From Hansschlegelia quercus (lineage in GTDB: Bacteria; Pseudomonadota; Alphaproteobacteria; Rhizobiales; Methylopilaceae): a DNA stretch of 64,000 bases. Below are positions 26,663-35,417 of the stretch, piece after piece; position 1 is the first letter of the stretch; the number at the start of each line of letters is the position of its first letter. The translations under genes and the position numbers were made by a program. The notes under the pieces are model-generated. The model saw nothing but the letters and a program-made list of their open reading frames with translations, did not search any database and was not told the origin of the DNA. The DNA is taken from positions 110,261 to 174,260 of the forward strand of contig NZ_SIUB01000007.1 of the NCBI RefSeq assembly GCF_004310425.1. Reading direction: 5' to 3'.

Positions 26663-27637
26663 TCAGAGGGCCGGATTCCACATGGCGGGGACGAACTCGA
26701 AGCCCGAGCCGCGCCGCGCGATATGGCCGACGGCGGGGAAGGGGAAGTGGTAGCCGGCCACCAGCAATCGGTCGACGGCGACCATGTCGAGCATCCTCCG
26801 GCGGGTGGCCTCCGCCAGCTCCGGATCCATGTCGAAGACCGCGTGCCAGCCCGGATTGCGGACGAACAGAGCCGGGTGGTTGGTTGTGTCCGACCAGACG
26901 ATCAGCTGCTCGCCATTGGAGGACAGCCGGAAAGCCGTATGCCCTGGCGTGTGCCCCGGCGCCGCGATCGCGGTGATGCCAGGCGCGATCTCCGCATTGG
27001 GGCCGTACCGCCGGACCTCCTTCGCGATCGGCGAGAAGACGCGCCGCGCCATCTTGAAGACGGGTAGGGCGCTCTCCGCAGCGCGGCTCATCTGGCCGTC
27101 ATCCATCCAGAACGCCCATTCGGCTTCCGGCACGACCACCTCGGCGTTCGGGAAGGCCAGCGCGCCATCCTTGAAGCGAATGCCGCCGATGTGGTCGGAG
27201 TGAAAATGCGAGACGAGGACGGTGTCGACCGCGCGGGGGTCAACGCCTGCGGCCGACAGGTTCTCCATCAACTGGCCGGCCGTGGGCGCCATGAAGCCGC
27301 CGGTGCCGGCGTCGATCAGGATGATGCGCGACCCGGTGTTGACGATCAGCGGCGTGAAGGGGATCGGCAGCTTGCCGTCCTCGGCGAGGAAGACGTCGGA
27401 AAGCGCCTGCTTCACGGCATCGAGCGGCGCGTTCTTTACGAAGCCCGCCTCAAGCGGCCGCATCGCGACGCCGTCGGTCAACGCCGTCACCTCGATCTCG
27501 CCGACTGTGTAGCGATAGACGCCTGGAGCCTGCCGCCCGGCGGCGGGCGCCGCCGCCTTGGCCGGGCGGGTGACGCCGGCGCCTGCGGCTGCTCCCGCGG
27601 CTGCTGCGAGGATGGTTCGGCGGGACATGGCGTTCAT
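26663..27637 (-). CDS. Tat-exported metallo-beta-lactamase-fold hydrolase
   Basis: A 324-residue protein. The N-terminus has a twin-arginine signal (MSRRTILAAAAGAAAGAG). The enzyme domain has the dinuclear metal motif HFHSDHIGG, a distal His in GHTPGHTAF, and Asp in VWSDTTNH and His in AGYHFPFP. This matches the large MBL-fold group that includes AHL-lactonase-like and related hydrolases; no specific substrate can be named. The ATG at 27637 precedes the Tat motif by four residues. It stands alone between nadK and the ssu operon end. Confidence 0.85.
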   Translation of the reverse strand: MNAMSRRTILAAAAGAAAGAGVTRPAKAAAPAAGRQAPGVYRYTVGEIEVTALTDGVAMRPLEAGFVKNAPLDAVKQALSDVFLAEDGKLPIPFTPLIVNTGSRIILIDAGTGGFMAPTAGQLMENLSAAGVDPRAVDTVLVSHFHSDHIGGIRFKDGALAFPNAEVVVPEAEWAFWMDDGQMSRAAESALPVFKMARRVFSPIAKEVRRYGPNAEIAPGITAIAAPGHTPGHTAFRLSSNGEQLIVWSDTTNHPALFVRNPGWHAVFDMDPELAEATRRRMLDMVAVDRLLVAGYHFPFPAVGHIARRGSGFEFVPAMWNPAL

Positions 27638-27804
27638 CGTCTCGTCAGTCTCCGTCCTCGTCCGACGACGACGGGATAGGCCAGCCGGGCGGCGCGGGCA
27701 ATCGATCTGGATCGTCCGCGGCTCAATCATGCGTGACGCCGCGACAGCCGCGCAGCGCGCCACGTTATGGCGCGGCGGGCGGATCGGGACAGGGTTTTGG
27801 AGCG

Positions 27805-29244
27805 TCAGGAGGCGTGATCGAAGCCGAAGACGTGGCTCTTCACGATATCGCCGGCGACCGCCTCCGCGTGACGCGCGACTTCCGGCAATCCCATGAGCTC
27901 CCCGACGGTTCCGCGGGCGAGCGGCCCTGCGACCCACAGCGTCGGAGAAGGCCGGCCATCGGCGCCGATCGCCCGGCTGCGCTCGTCCACCGCCAGGCCG
28001 AGGCCGAACGGATCCAGACCGACGAGACCGGCTTTCGCGAGCCTGGAGACCAGCGGATCGTCCTCCACCAGCGCGCGATGCGCTGGGCCGGTGGCGAGCG
28101 CCACGATGTCGAAGCGTTCCACGCGAACGCCGCCGCGCCGAAGCCTGAGCGCGACTTCGATCCCGTCCTCACCGCCGTGAGCTGAAATCGGCTCGCCGAC
28201 CAGCACGGTCAGGCTGCCGTCTTCGATCCGCCGCTCGACGACGGCCTCGATCTGCGGCGCGACGCGGAAGCGGTGGACGTCCCAGAACGGACGGAGACGC
28301 TTCACGAGCTTCGCCCGTTCGCGCTTCGGCAGGGCCGCCCAGATCTGCGGACCCTGATTGCGCACGACGTCGAGCACGTGCTGCCAGGGACGCTTTTCGG
28401 CCGCGGCGGCGACGACCGTCATGCGGATGCGGCGCAGCAGCGAGAGCGCCGTCTTGCTCGGGGGCTCGACGAAGGTCCCGAATTCACCTGCGACATCGGT
28501 GTGCCCGCGCGAGAGCAAGCCCCGCCGCGAGACCGCGATGATCGGTCCCCGATGGCCGCGCGCATCGAGCGAAGCCACGATATCCGCCATGGTGAGGCCG
28601 GTGCCGACGATCAGAACGCGCGCATCGGGCTGAACGGCGTCAAAGACCGAATGAGCCTGAGTATCCCGCAGCAGGCGCGGATCGTCCGCGATCTCCTTTA
28701 GGGCCGGGGGTAGAGTCGGGGCCGGATGGGTGGCCGCAAGCGCGACATAGTCTGCGACGACCGTCGAGCCGTCGGCGAGCTCGACCGTCGTGCGTCCGTC
28801 AGCGCCGGGCAGGATGTCCACGACCCGCGTGCAAAGGTGCTCGATCTCGCCGGAGAGCAGAAACGGCTCCAGCGTCTCGGCGACGTAGCGGCCGAACACC
28901 GCCCTGGCCGGAAATGCGCGCCCGTCGGGCAGCAGAGCCGCAGGATCGTCCCGCAACACGCCGTCAGCCCGGAGCCAGCGGTCGAAATTGCAGGGGTCGG
29001 ACTGCACGAGGCTCATGCGTGAGGCCGGCACGTTGATGCGCTGGGCGGGTTCGAGCGTCGAATAGGCGACGCCGCCGCCGATCTGTGTGCGCGGTTCGAT
29101 GACGACGATCCGGAACTGGCCAGGCGCCCGGCGCGCGATCTGATGCGCGACCGCGGCCCCGGTGAACCCGCCGCCGACGATCGCGATGGTCTTCGCGCTA
29201 TCCTCGCGGCGTCCGTCGCGGAAGGGGCCGGCGGGCGCGTTCAC
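27805..29244 (-). CDS. FAD/NAD(P)-binding protein (COG4529-like) in the ssu operon
   Basis: A 479-residue flavoprotein. It has an N-terminal FAD-binding motif ([18 protein letters not shown]), GGGVAYST, an internal second nucleotide motif ([17 protein letters not shown]) and a C-terminal [20 protein letters not shown]. It resembles the FAD-NAD(P)-binding family of YdhS-like proteins (PF13454), several of which are of unknown role. The start is the GTG at 29244, which overlaps the ssuD stop by four bases (GTGA). The coupling suggests a job in sulfonate use, perhaps electron transfer or processing of the aldehyde product (inference). Confidence 0.82.
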   Translation of the reverse strand: MNAPAGPFRDGRREDSAKTIAIVGGGFTGAAVAHQIARRAPGQFRIVVIEPRTQIGGGVAYSTLEPAQRINVPASRMSLVQSDPCNFDRWLRADGVLRDDPAALLPDGRAFPARAVFGRYVAETLEPFLLSGEIEHLCTRVVDILPGADGRTTVELADGSTVVADYVALAATHPAPTLPPALKEIADDPRLLRDTQAHSVFDAVQPDARVLIVGTGLTMADIVASLDARGHRGPIIAVSRRGLLSRGHTDVAGEFGTFVEPPSKTALSLLRRIRMTVVAAAAEKRPWQHVLDVVRNQGPQIWAALPKRERAKLVKRLRPFWDVHRFRVAPQIEAVVERRIEDGSLTVLVGEPISAHGGEDGIEVALRLRRGGVRVERFDIVALATGPAHRALVEDDPLVSRLAKAGLVGLDPFGLGLAVDERSRAIGADGRPSPTLWVAGPLARGTVGELMGLPEVARHAEAVAGDIVKSHVFGFDHAS

Positions 29245-30419
29245 GACTGGGCGACCCTCAGCGCCGGGCGGGCGTCGTTCGCGATCGTCTCGCCGAACGG
29301 GCCCATGTTCACGGTCGTCGCCTGGACCTGCGTCGTCTCGCTCAGCGGCAGCAGTGGGAAGACGAGCTCGGCGAACCGATAGGCCTCCTCGAGGTGCGGG
29401 TAGCCGGACAGGATGAAGGTGTCGACGCCGACTTCCATGTACTCCTTCATCCGGGCCGCGACCGTTTCCGGGTCGCCGACGAGCGCCGTGCCGGCGCCGC
29501 CGCGGACGAGCCCCACGCCCGCCCAGAGATTGGGGCTCACCTCGAGCTTGTCGCGCCGTCCGCCATGGAGCGCGGCCATGCGTTGCTGGCCGACCGAATC
29601 CATGCGGGCATAGACCTTCTGCGCCGCGGCGATGGTCTCGTCGTCGAGATGGCTGATCAGCTTGTCGGCGGCGGCCCAAGCCTCCTCGTTCGTCTCGCGA
29701 ACGATGACGTGCAGACGTATGCCGAAGCTCACCTTTCGGCCTGCGGCTTCGGCGAGAGCGCGCACCCCGGCGAGCTTCTCGGCGACGGCGGCCGGCGGTT
29801 CGCCCCAAGTGAGGTACTTGTCGATCGTGTTGGCCGCGACCTCGCTCGCGGCTGGCGACGAGCCGCCAAAGTAGAGCGGCGGGCCGTTCTCCTGATGCGA
29901 GGGGAACAGCAGGCGACCGTCCTCGATCCGGATGTGCTCGCCTTCATAATGCACGGTCTCGCCGGCGAGCAGGCGCTTGTAGACGTCGAGGAACTCGCGC
30001 GTCACGGCGTAGCGCTGGTCGTGGTCGAGGAAAATGCCGTCGCCGGCGTTCTCCGCAGGATCGCCGCCGGTGACCACGTTGATCAGCAGCCGCCCGCCGG
30101 AAATCCGGTCGAGGGTCGCGGTCATACGGGCTGCGAGCGTCGGGGACTGCAGTCCCGGCCGGACGGCCACAAGATAGCGCAGCCGCTGCGTCAGCGGCGC
30201 AAGCGCGGATGCGACCACCCAGCTGTCTTCGCAGGAGCGGCCGGTCGGCAGCAGAACGCCGTAATAGCCGAGCCTGTCGGCCGCCTGAGCGACCTGCTGG
30301 AGATAAGGCAGGTCGACGGCGCGGCCGCCCTTGGTCGTGCCGAGATAGCTGCCGTCGCCATGCGTCGGCAGGAACCAGAGGACGTTCGCCTTCTCGGCTG
30401 CGATAGACTGATCGGTCAC
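29241..30419 (-). CDS. ssuD: FMNH2-dependent alkanesulfonate monooxygenase
   Basis: Splits the C-S bond of alkanesulfonates using reduced FMN and O2, releasing sulfite and an aldehyde. The 392-residue luciferase-like TIM barrel shows the SsuD hallmarks [42 protein letters not shown] and [13 protein letters not shown]. The GTG start overlaps the ssuA stop by four bases. It needs the flavin reductase encoded by ssuE in the same operon. Confidence 0.93.
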   Translation of the reverse strand: MTDQSIAAEKANVLWFLPTHGDGSYLGTTKGGRAVDLPYLQQVAQAADRLGYYGVLLPTGRSCEDSWVVASALAPLTQRLRYLVAVRPGLQSPTLAARMTATLDRISGGRLLINVVTGGDPAENAGDGIFLDHDQRYAVTREFLDVYKRLLAGETVHYEGEHIRIEDGRLLFPSHQENGPPLYFGGSSPAASEVAANTIDKYLTWGEPPAAVAEKLAGVRALAEAAGRKVSFGIRLHVIVRETNEEAWAAADKLISHLDDETIAAAQKVYARMDSVGQQRMAALHGGRRDKLEVSPNLWAGVGLVRGGAGTALVGDPETVAARMKEYMEVGVDTFILSGYPHLEEAYRFAELVFPLLPLSETTQVQATTVNMGPFGETIANDARPALRVAQS

Positions 30420-31372
30420 TGGGACACCTCCGCTAGCGCGTCGGACACGGTGATCGGCTTCGGGATGAGCTTTAGCTCGAGGAAGGTGTCGGCGACCTTC
30501 TGCTGCTGAGCCGCGACCTCTTTGGTGACGGGGCCGACGCCGAGGCTCGCGCGGGCGAGCGCCTTCTCGAGCAGCGGCGCGGGAATCCCCACGGCCGGCG
30601 ACAGCTCGGCGGCGGCGGCCTTCGGATCCTTGGTCACCCAGTCCTCCACGCTGCGAAGCTCAGTCAGCAGGACGCGGATGATGTCGGCGTTCTTCTCGAC
30701 ATAGCTCCGGTCGGACAGCAGGAACTGATAGTTCGTGACCAGGCCTTCGCCGTCGGTCAGCACACGCGCGCCAGCGACCTCCGCCGCGGCATAATAGGGG
30801 TCCCATACGGACCACGCGTCGACCGAGCCGTTCTGGAACGCGGCGCGTGCGTCGGACGGCGCGAGATAGGCTGGCTTGATGTCGCTATAGGACACGCCGC
30901 CCTTCTCGAGCGCCTTGACCAGCAAATAGTGGGAGTTCGAGCCCTTAGCGACGGCGATGGTCTTGCCCTTGAGGTCGGCGAGCGACTTGATCGGGCTGTT
31001 CGCCGGAACGAGCACGGCCTCGCCCTTGGCCGAGGGCGGATCGTTCGCGACATAGACGAGCTTGGGGTTGGCGACCTGCGCGAAGATCGGCGGCGCTTCC
31101 CCGGTCGTGCCGAAGTCGACCGCGCCGGCGTTGATCGCTTCGAGCAGCGGCGGGCCGAACTGGAACTCCGCCCATCTCACGTCGACGCCGAGCGGCTTCA
31201 GCTTCGCTTCGAGCGTGCCCTTGCCCTTGAGCAGGATCAGCGCGCCGTATTTCTGATAGCCGATCCTGATCGTGCGGTCGGCGGCGTCAGCCGCGGTCGC
31301 AGCGCCGAGGCCGGCGATGAATAGCGCCGCCGCGAGAAGTCTTGTGGGTCGGGCGAAGGCGTTGCCGGTCAT
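30416..31372 (-). CDS. ssuA: Aliphatic sulfonate ABC transporter substrate-binding protein
   Basis: Captures sulfonates in the periplasm for SsuBC. The 318-residue protein has a signal peptide (about 30 residues, ending ATAADA) and then the SsuA/NMT1 fold: [51 protein letters not shown] and [15 protein letters not shown]. It overlaps ssuD by four bases and lies 54 bases after ssuE. Confidence 0.94.
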   Translation of the reverse strand: MTGNAFARPTRLLAAALFIAGLGAATAADAADRTIRIGYQKYGALILLKGKGTLEAKLKPLGVDVRWAEFQFGPPLLEAINAGAVDFGTTGEAPPIFAQVANPKLVYVANDPPSAKGEAVLVPANSPIKSLADLKGKTIAVAKGSNSHYLLVKALEKGGVSYSDIKPAYLAPSDARAAFQNGSVDAWSVWDPYYAAAEVAGARVLTDGEGLVTNYQFLLSDRSYVEKNADIIRVLLTELRSVEDWVTKDPKAAAAELSPAVGIPAPLLEKALARASLGVGPVTKEVAAQQQKVADTFLELKLIPKPITVSDALAEVSQ

Positions 31373-31426
31373 TGATGTCGGTCCCCTAGAGCGGCGCGCG
31401 GCCGGTTTATTTGCAAATTCGATTGA

Positions 31427-31975
31427 TCAGGCGGCGTGGACGCGCCGCTCGAGCGCTGTCGCAGCTTCGCCGACGAGGCGGTCGAGCCGGGCGAGCACGG
31501 TCTCGTTCGTGACGCGGCCGTCGACGATGTCGCGGTCGACCACGAAGACGGCGGTCGGCAGGGTCGCAGCGTCGAAGGAGGCGAACAGCGGACGCATCTG
31601 GTGCTCCACCGCGAGCGCGTGACGGTCGCTGCCCCCGGTCGCGAGCAGCGCGACCGGGCAGCCGGTCAGCGCGCGGTAGTCCACGAGGTCGATCAGGTGC
31701 TTGAAGAACCCAGAGTAGGAGCCCTTGTAGATCGGCGATCCGGCGACGATCAGGTCGGCGTTCTCGATCGCGAGCAGCGCGTTCTCCAGTGTCGGGCTGA
31801 CGGCCGGGCGGGCGTAAGTGAGGCCGAGGTCGGCGGCCAGTTCGGCGACGTCGACGATGGTCAGGCTGGCGGCGCTTCGGCTCTGAATTCGGCGGGCGAC
31901 GTCCTCGACGAGCCGACGCGTGCCGGAGGGCCTCGACAGGCTACCGGTGACGGCGACGATCTTGCGCTGGCTCAC
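31427..31975 (-). CDS. ssuE: NADPH-dependent FMN reductase
   Basis: Supplies reduced FMN to SsuD. The 182-residue flavodoxin-like protein shows [15 protein letters not shown] at the N-terminus, [20 protein letters not shown] and [22 protein letters not shown], matching the MsuE/SsuE family. The GTG start overlaps the ssuB stop by four bases. Its place between ssuB and ssuA differs from the E. coli order (ssuEADCB). Confidence 0.93.
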   Translation of the reverse strand: MSQRKIVAVTGSLSRPSGTRRLVEDVARRIQSRSAASLTIVDVAELAADLGLTYARPAVSPTLENALLAIENADLIVAGSPIYKGSYSGFFKHLIDLVDYRALTGCPVALLATGGSDRHALAVEHQMRPLFASFDAATLPTAVFVVDRDIVDGRVTNETVLARLDRLVGEAATALERRVHAA

Positions 31976-32793
31976 GCGACGGACTCCTTAAGCGCGTCTT
32001 CCGATGCCCCGTTTCCGAAAAGCTGATCGAGGATCGCGCCTTCGAGGCGCGCGATCTCAGGCGAGCCTCGCCGTCGCGGGCGGGGCAGGTCGACGGCGAT
32101 GTCGAGGGCGATCGCCCCATTCTCGATGAGGATGACGCGGTCGGCGAGCGCCAGCGCCTCGGAGACGTCGTGGGTTACGAGAACGGCGGTAAAGCCCTGT
32201 TCACGCCAGACGCGTTCGAGCAGCGCCTGCATCTCGATGCGGGTCAGCGCGTCGAGCGCGCCGAGCGGCTCGTCGAGCGCGAGCAGCCGCGGGCGGCTGA
32301 CGAGCGCACGGGCGAGCGCCACGCGCTGCTTCTGCCCGCCTGACAGCACGGACGGCCACTCGCCGGCTCGATCGGCGAGCCCGACCTCGGCGAGCGCGGC
32401 CCGCGCTGCCTCACGAGCGTCGGCCTTGGTCTTGCCACCGGGTACGCCGACGCGGACGTTGTCGACGATTCGCGCCCAGGGCAGCAGCCGCGGCTCCTGG
32501 AACATGATGCGCGCCTCGTCGCCCCGTGCGGCCGCGACAACGCCCGCGCTCGGGCTTTCGAGGCCGACGATCGTGCGCAGCAGCGTGCTCTTGCCGCAGC
32601 CGCTGCGGCCGACGACCGCCAAGAACTGGCCGGCAGGAATTTCGAGGTCGATGCCGCTCAGGACGGGCTTCGCGCCGAACGATTTGGCGAGCCCGCGCAG
32701 GGCGACCGGCGCGCCGCCGCGGGCATGGACCGTGCGAACCGCCGACGCCGCGCTCGGCGAAAAGGCGAAGCCCGACAGGGCATGGTCTGTCAT
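31972..32793 (-). CDS. ssuB: Aliphatic sulfonate ABC transporter ATP-binding protein
   Basis: Powers sulfonate uptake. The 273-residue ATPase has Walker A ([11 protein letters not shown]), Q-loop ([11 protein letters not shown]), the ABC signature ([15 protein letters not shown]), Walker B ([12 protein letters not shown]) and the switch His ([10 protein letters not shown]). An N-terminal extension of about 30 residues precedes the ATPase core. It is 12 bases after ssuC and overlaps ssuE. Confidence 0.95.
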   Translation of the reverse strand: MTDHALSGFAFSPSAASAVRTVHARGGAPVALRGLAKSFGAKPVLSGIDLEIPAGQFLAVVGRSGCGKSTLLRTIVGLESPSAGVVAAARGDEARIMFQEPRLLPWARIVDNVRVGVPGGKTKADAREAARAALAEVGLADRAGEWPSVLSGGQKQRVALARALVSRPRLLALDEPLGALDALTRIEMQALLERVWREQGFTAVLVTHDVSEALALADRVILIENGAIALDIAVDLPRPRRRGSPEIARLEGAILDQLFGNGASEDALKESVA

Positions 32794-32805
32794 GGTCTTT
32801 GTCTT

Positions 32806-33573
32806 TCAGCGGGAAACGTAGGCCGGGTGCCAGGACAGCGTGGCGCGCTCCAGCAGCTTCGCGCCGGAATCCGCGAGCTTGCCGAGAGCCGCGTAGATCA
32901 GGATCGCGAGGACAACGACGTCGACCAGCATGAACTCGCGCGCGTTCATCGCCATGTAGCCGAGGCCTGAGGAGGCCGAGATCGTCTCGGCGACGATCAG
33001 CGTGAGCCACATGATGCCGAGCGCGTAACGCAGACCGACGAAGATCGAGGGCAGGGCGCCCGGCAGCACCACCTTGGCGAACAAGGTCGCGGGCGACATG
33101 CCATAGGCGCGGCCCATCTCGACCAACTGGTCGTCGACGGTGCGGACCCCGTGCAGCGTGTTGAGGTAGATCGGGAAGAAGACGCCGAGCGCGACGAGAA
33201 AGATCTTCGCGGTCTCGTCGATCCCGAACCAGAGGATGACGAGCGGGATCATCGCGAGATGCGGGATGGTGCGGATCATCTGCAGGCTCGGGTCGGTCAG
33301 CCGCTCCGAGAGCTTCGAGGCGCCGTTCGCAAGACCAAGGGCGAAGCCGATGCCGCCGCCGATCGCGAGGCCGGTGAGCGCCCGCCACGTGCTGATCCAG
33401 ATGTTCGCCCACAGCTCGCCGGACAGCGCGAGCCGCCAGCCGGCGGCCACCACCTGGGTCGGCGCCGGCAGAACCGATTGCGAGATCTCGCCCGCGCTCG
33501 CCAGCACCTGCCACAGCACGATAAGCCCGGCGGGGATCAGGAAAGGCAGAACCGATTTCAGTTCGAGCCGCAT
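32806..33573 (-). CDS. ssuC: Aliphatic sulfonate ABC transporter permease
   Basis: The membrane channel of the sulfonate importer. The 255-residue protein has about six membrane helices, an N-terminal VLPAPTQVVAAGW loop typical of the SsuC/TauC group, and the cytoplasmic EAA-type loop ending in VVLPGALPSIFVGLR. It is the first gene of the ssu operon, with an AT-rich promoter region and dyad about 100 bases upstream. Confidence 0.94.
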   Translation of the reverse strand: MRLELKSVLPFLIPAGLIVLWQVLASAGEISQSVLPAPTQVVAAGWRLALSGELWANIWISTWRALTGLAIGGGIGFALGLANGASKLSERLTDPSLQMIRTIPHLAMIPLVILWFGIDETAKIFLVALGVFFPIYLNTLHGVRTVDDQLVEMGRAYGMSPATLFAKVVLPGALPSIFVGLRYALGIMWLTLIVAETISASSGLGYMAMNAREFMLVDVVVLAILIYAALGKLADSGAKLLERATLSWHPAYVSR

Positions 33574-33660
33574 GTCGTCTCCGCGGATTTACGTTTCCGC
33601 GGCGGAGCCGCCCGCGCGCTCGGGGGTCGAGCGATCGAACGGCTGCCGCCGCGGAGATCA

Positions 33661-33691
33661 TTAATACATCTATTCTATAGACTGATGTCAA
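33661..33691 (-). promoter_or_regulatory. Candidate ssu operon promoter with operator-like dyad
   Basis: Read leftwards, TTGACA (33691-33686) and TATTAA (33666-33661) resemble -35 and -10 elements, separated by a rather long 19 bases. Between them lie the palindrome TCTATAGA (33674-33681) and outer half-sites ACATC (33666-33670) and GATGT (33684-33688). This suggests a regulator site, as expected for a sulfur-responsive operon. The stretch is strikingly AT-rich for this genome. Confidence 0.5.
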
Positions 33692-33778
33692 CATCCCGTC
33701 ACGTGCTGGCGCGCGGCCTCCGAATCCGCCAAGCGTGAAGGGGCCGGGACAGCCGGCTGCTCAATCGCGGAGTCTGGC

Positions 33779-35107
33779 GTGTCGGATGTCTCGCAGCCCG
33801 GCCCTCAAGTCGCGGGGGCTTCGATCACGGCGAAGCGGCTGGCGAGCGGGATGCTGGGCTACGCCTCCGGCCTGCCGCTGCTGCTGGTCGGCGGCACGTT
33901 CGCGTTCTGGCTGAGGGAAGCAGGGGTCAGCCTGCAGGTGATCGGGCTCCTCTCCTGGGCGAGCATCGCGTACAGCTTGAAGTTCCTCGTCGCGCCCTTG
34001 ATGGACGCGTACGCGCTCGGATTTTTCGGGCGCCTTGTCGGCCGACGCAGAGCCTGGATCCTGCTCGCGCAGACCGGCGTGACTGTGGGCCTCGCGCTGA
34101 TGGCGTTCGGCGACCCGGCCGCGAACCTGACGCTCGCGGCGCTCGCCTGTTTCCTCACCGCGGGGGCCTCGGCGAGCCAGGACGCGGCCGTCGACGGCTG
34201 GCGCGTGGAGGTCGCCGGGACGGAAGAGCAGGGCCTGCTCGTCGCGGCTTATCAGCTCGGCTACCGGCTCGCCATGCTGACCGCCGGCGCCGGCGCGCTC
34301 TACATCGCCCAGGGCTTTGGATGGGTCGGCGCCTATTCCACGATGGCCGCTATTATGGCGGTTGTGGCGCTCGTCACTGCGACGCTGGTTCCAAAGACCC
34401 CGCGCGACGGTGAGCCCAACGACGCCGCCGCGCGCGAGGGGGCGCTCGCCGCGCCGGTCAAGGACCTCGTCGCGCTGGTCAAGACGACGCCGATCGCGAC
34501 GCTCGCGATGATTGGCCTTTACCGGGTGCCGGACCAGCTCGCGAACGTCATGTCGTCGCCGCTCTACAAGGACCTCGGCTTCACCAACGTCGAGATCGCC
34601 AACGTCACCAAGGTGTTCGGCGTCGTGCTCGGGATCGCAGGCGCTTTCCTCGGCGGCTTCCTGCTCACGCGGCTGAGGCCGAAGACGGTGCTGATCATCG
34701 GCATCATCGCCTCCGCGGCCACGAACCTGTTCTACAGCGCGCTCGCGAGCGCCGGGCACAGCATCGCCTGGCTCACAGCCACGATCGGCTTCGACAACGT
34801 CGCCTCGGCGATCGCGGGGACGGCGCTGATCGCTTTCATGTCTAAGCTCGCCGCTTCGGAATTCTCCGCGACGCGGTATGCCGTGCTGAGCTCGATCTAC
34901 GCGCTCCCCGGCCATCTGCTCGCCGGCGGCTCGGGGTTCGTCGCGAGCGCGACAGGCTTTCAGCTGTACTTCGTGCTGACCTTCATCTCGGGTCTTCCTG
35001 CCCTGTTGTTATGCCTTGCGATGCGGGATGAGGGCGCCGGCGATCAGCGCCAGCCAGCTCAAGATCATGAGCGAGCCGCCGAAGGGGGCGACGGGCAGGG
35101 GGCTTGA
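33779..35107 (+). CDS. ampG: AmpG-type MFS permease (muropeptide importer)
   Basis: Probably imports anhydromuropeptides from the periplasm for cell-wall recycling. The 442-residue, 12-helix protein has the AmpG signatures YASGLPLLLVGGTFAFWLRE, AYSLKFLVAPLMD, GRRRAWILLAQ and SASQDAAVDGWRVE. The GTG start at 33779 leaves a polar leader before the first helix. The last 33 codons overlap the convergent DUF423 gene and encode a polar tail. Confidence 0.85.
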   Translation: MSDVSQPGPQVAGASITAKRLASGMLGYASGLPLLLVGGTFAFWLREAGVSLQVIGLLSWASIAYSLKFLVAPLMDAYALGFFGRLVGRRRAWILLAQTGVTVGLALMAFGDPAANLTLAALACFLTAGASASQDAAVDGWRVEVAGTEEQGLLVAAYQLGYRLAMLTAGAGALYIAQGFGWVGAYSTMAAIMAVVALVTATLVPKTPRDGEPNDAAAREGALAAPVKDLVALVKTTPIATLAMIGLYRVPDQLANVMSSPLYKDLGFTNVEIANVTKVFGVVLGIAGAFLGGFLLTRLRPKTVLIIGIIASAATNLFYSALASAGHSIAWLTATIGFDNVASAIAGTALIAFMSKLAASEFSATRYAVLSSIYALPGHLLAGGSGFVASATGFQLYFVLTFISGLPALLLCLAMRDEGAGDQRQPAQDHERAAEGGDGQGA

Positions 35108-35380
35108 GCCGAGCCAAACCCTGAGCAGCAGGTCGCCGCAGAACATCAGCGTCCCGATTGCGAGGCCCCAGCAGGCGACCGACGCGATCCGTCCGAGGCC
35201 GAGCGCAGGGATGGCGGCCGAAAGGCCTGCGAGCGCCGCGGCGTGGATCATCAAAAAGGTCGAGGCGGTGAGCAGACGCGGGTCGTCGACCCTGTGCGCC
35301 GCGACGGCGCCCGCGGCCACGCCTGCGGCGCCGTAGAGGCCTGCGATCGCGAGGAGGAGGCGAGGGGAGCGAAGGGTCAT
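35009..35380 (-). CDS. DUF423 family membrane protein
   Basis: A 123-residue protein with four predicted membrane helices, typical of the DUF423 (YgdD-like) family. The N-terminus LLLAIAGLYGAAGVAAGAVAAH and the middle MIHAAALAGL and LGRIASVACWGLAIGTLMFCGDL match the family pattern (G-A-x-G-A-F-G-A-H-type start). Function is unknown. The ATG at 35380 was chosen over longer frames. Its 3' 99 bases overlap the ampG 3' end on the other strand. Confidence 0.85.
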   Translation of the reverse strand: MTLRSPRLLLAIAGLYGAAGVAAGAVAAHRVDDPRLLTASTFLMIHAAALAGLSAAIPALGLGRIASVACWGLAIGTLMFCGDLLLRVWLGSSPLPVAPFGGSLMILSWLALIAGALIPHRKA

Positions 35381-35417
35381 ATGGATCGGTCCTGCACGCA
35401 GAACGTCGATGTCAGCC

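Noticed and set aside
29245..29808. Upstream extension of the ssu-linked flavoprotein into ssuD
   Set aside because: The extra codons are an out-of-frame reading of ssuD. The FAD motif lies just after the GTG that overlaps the ssuD stop.
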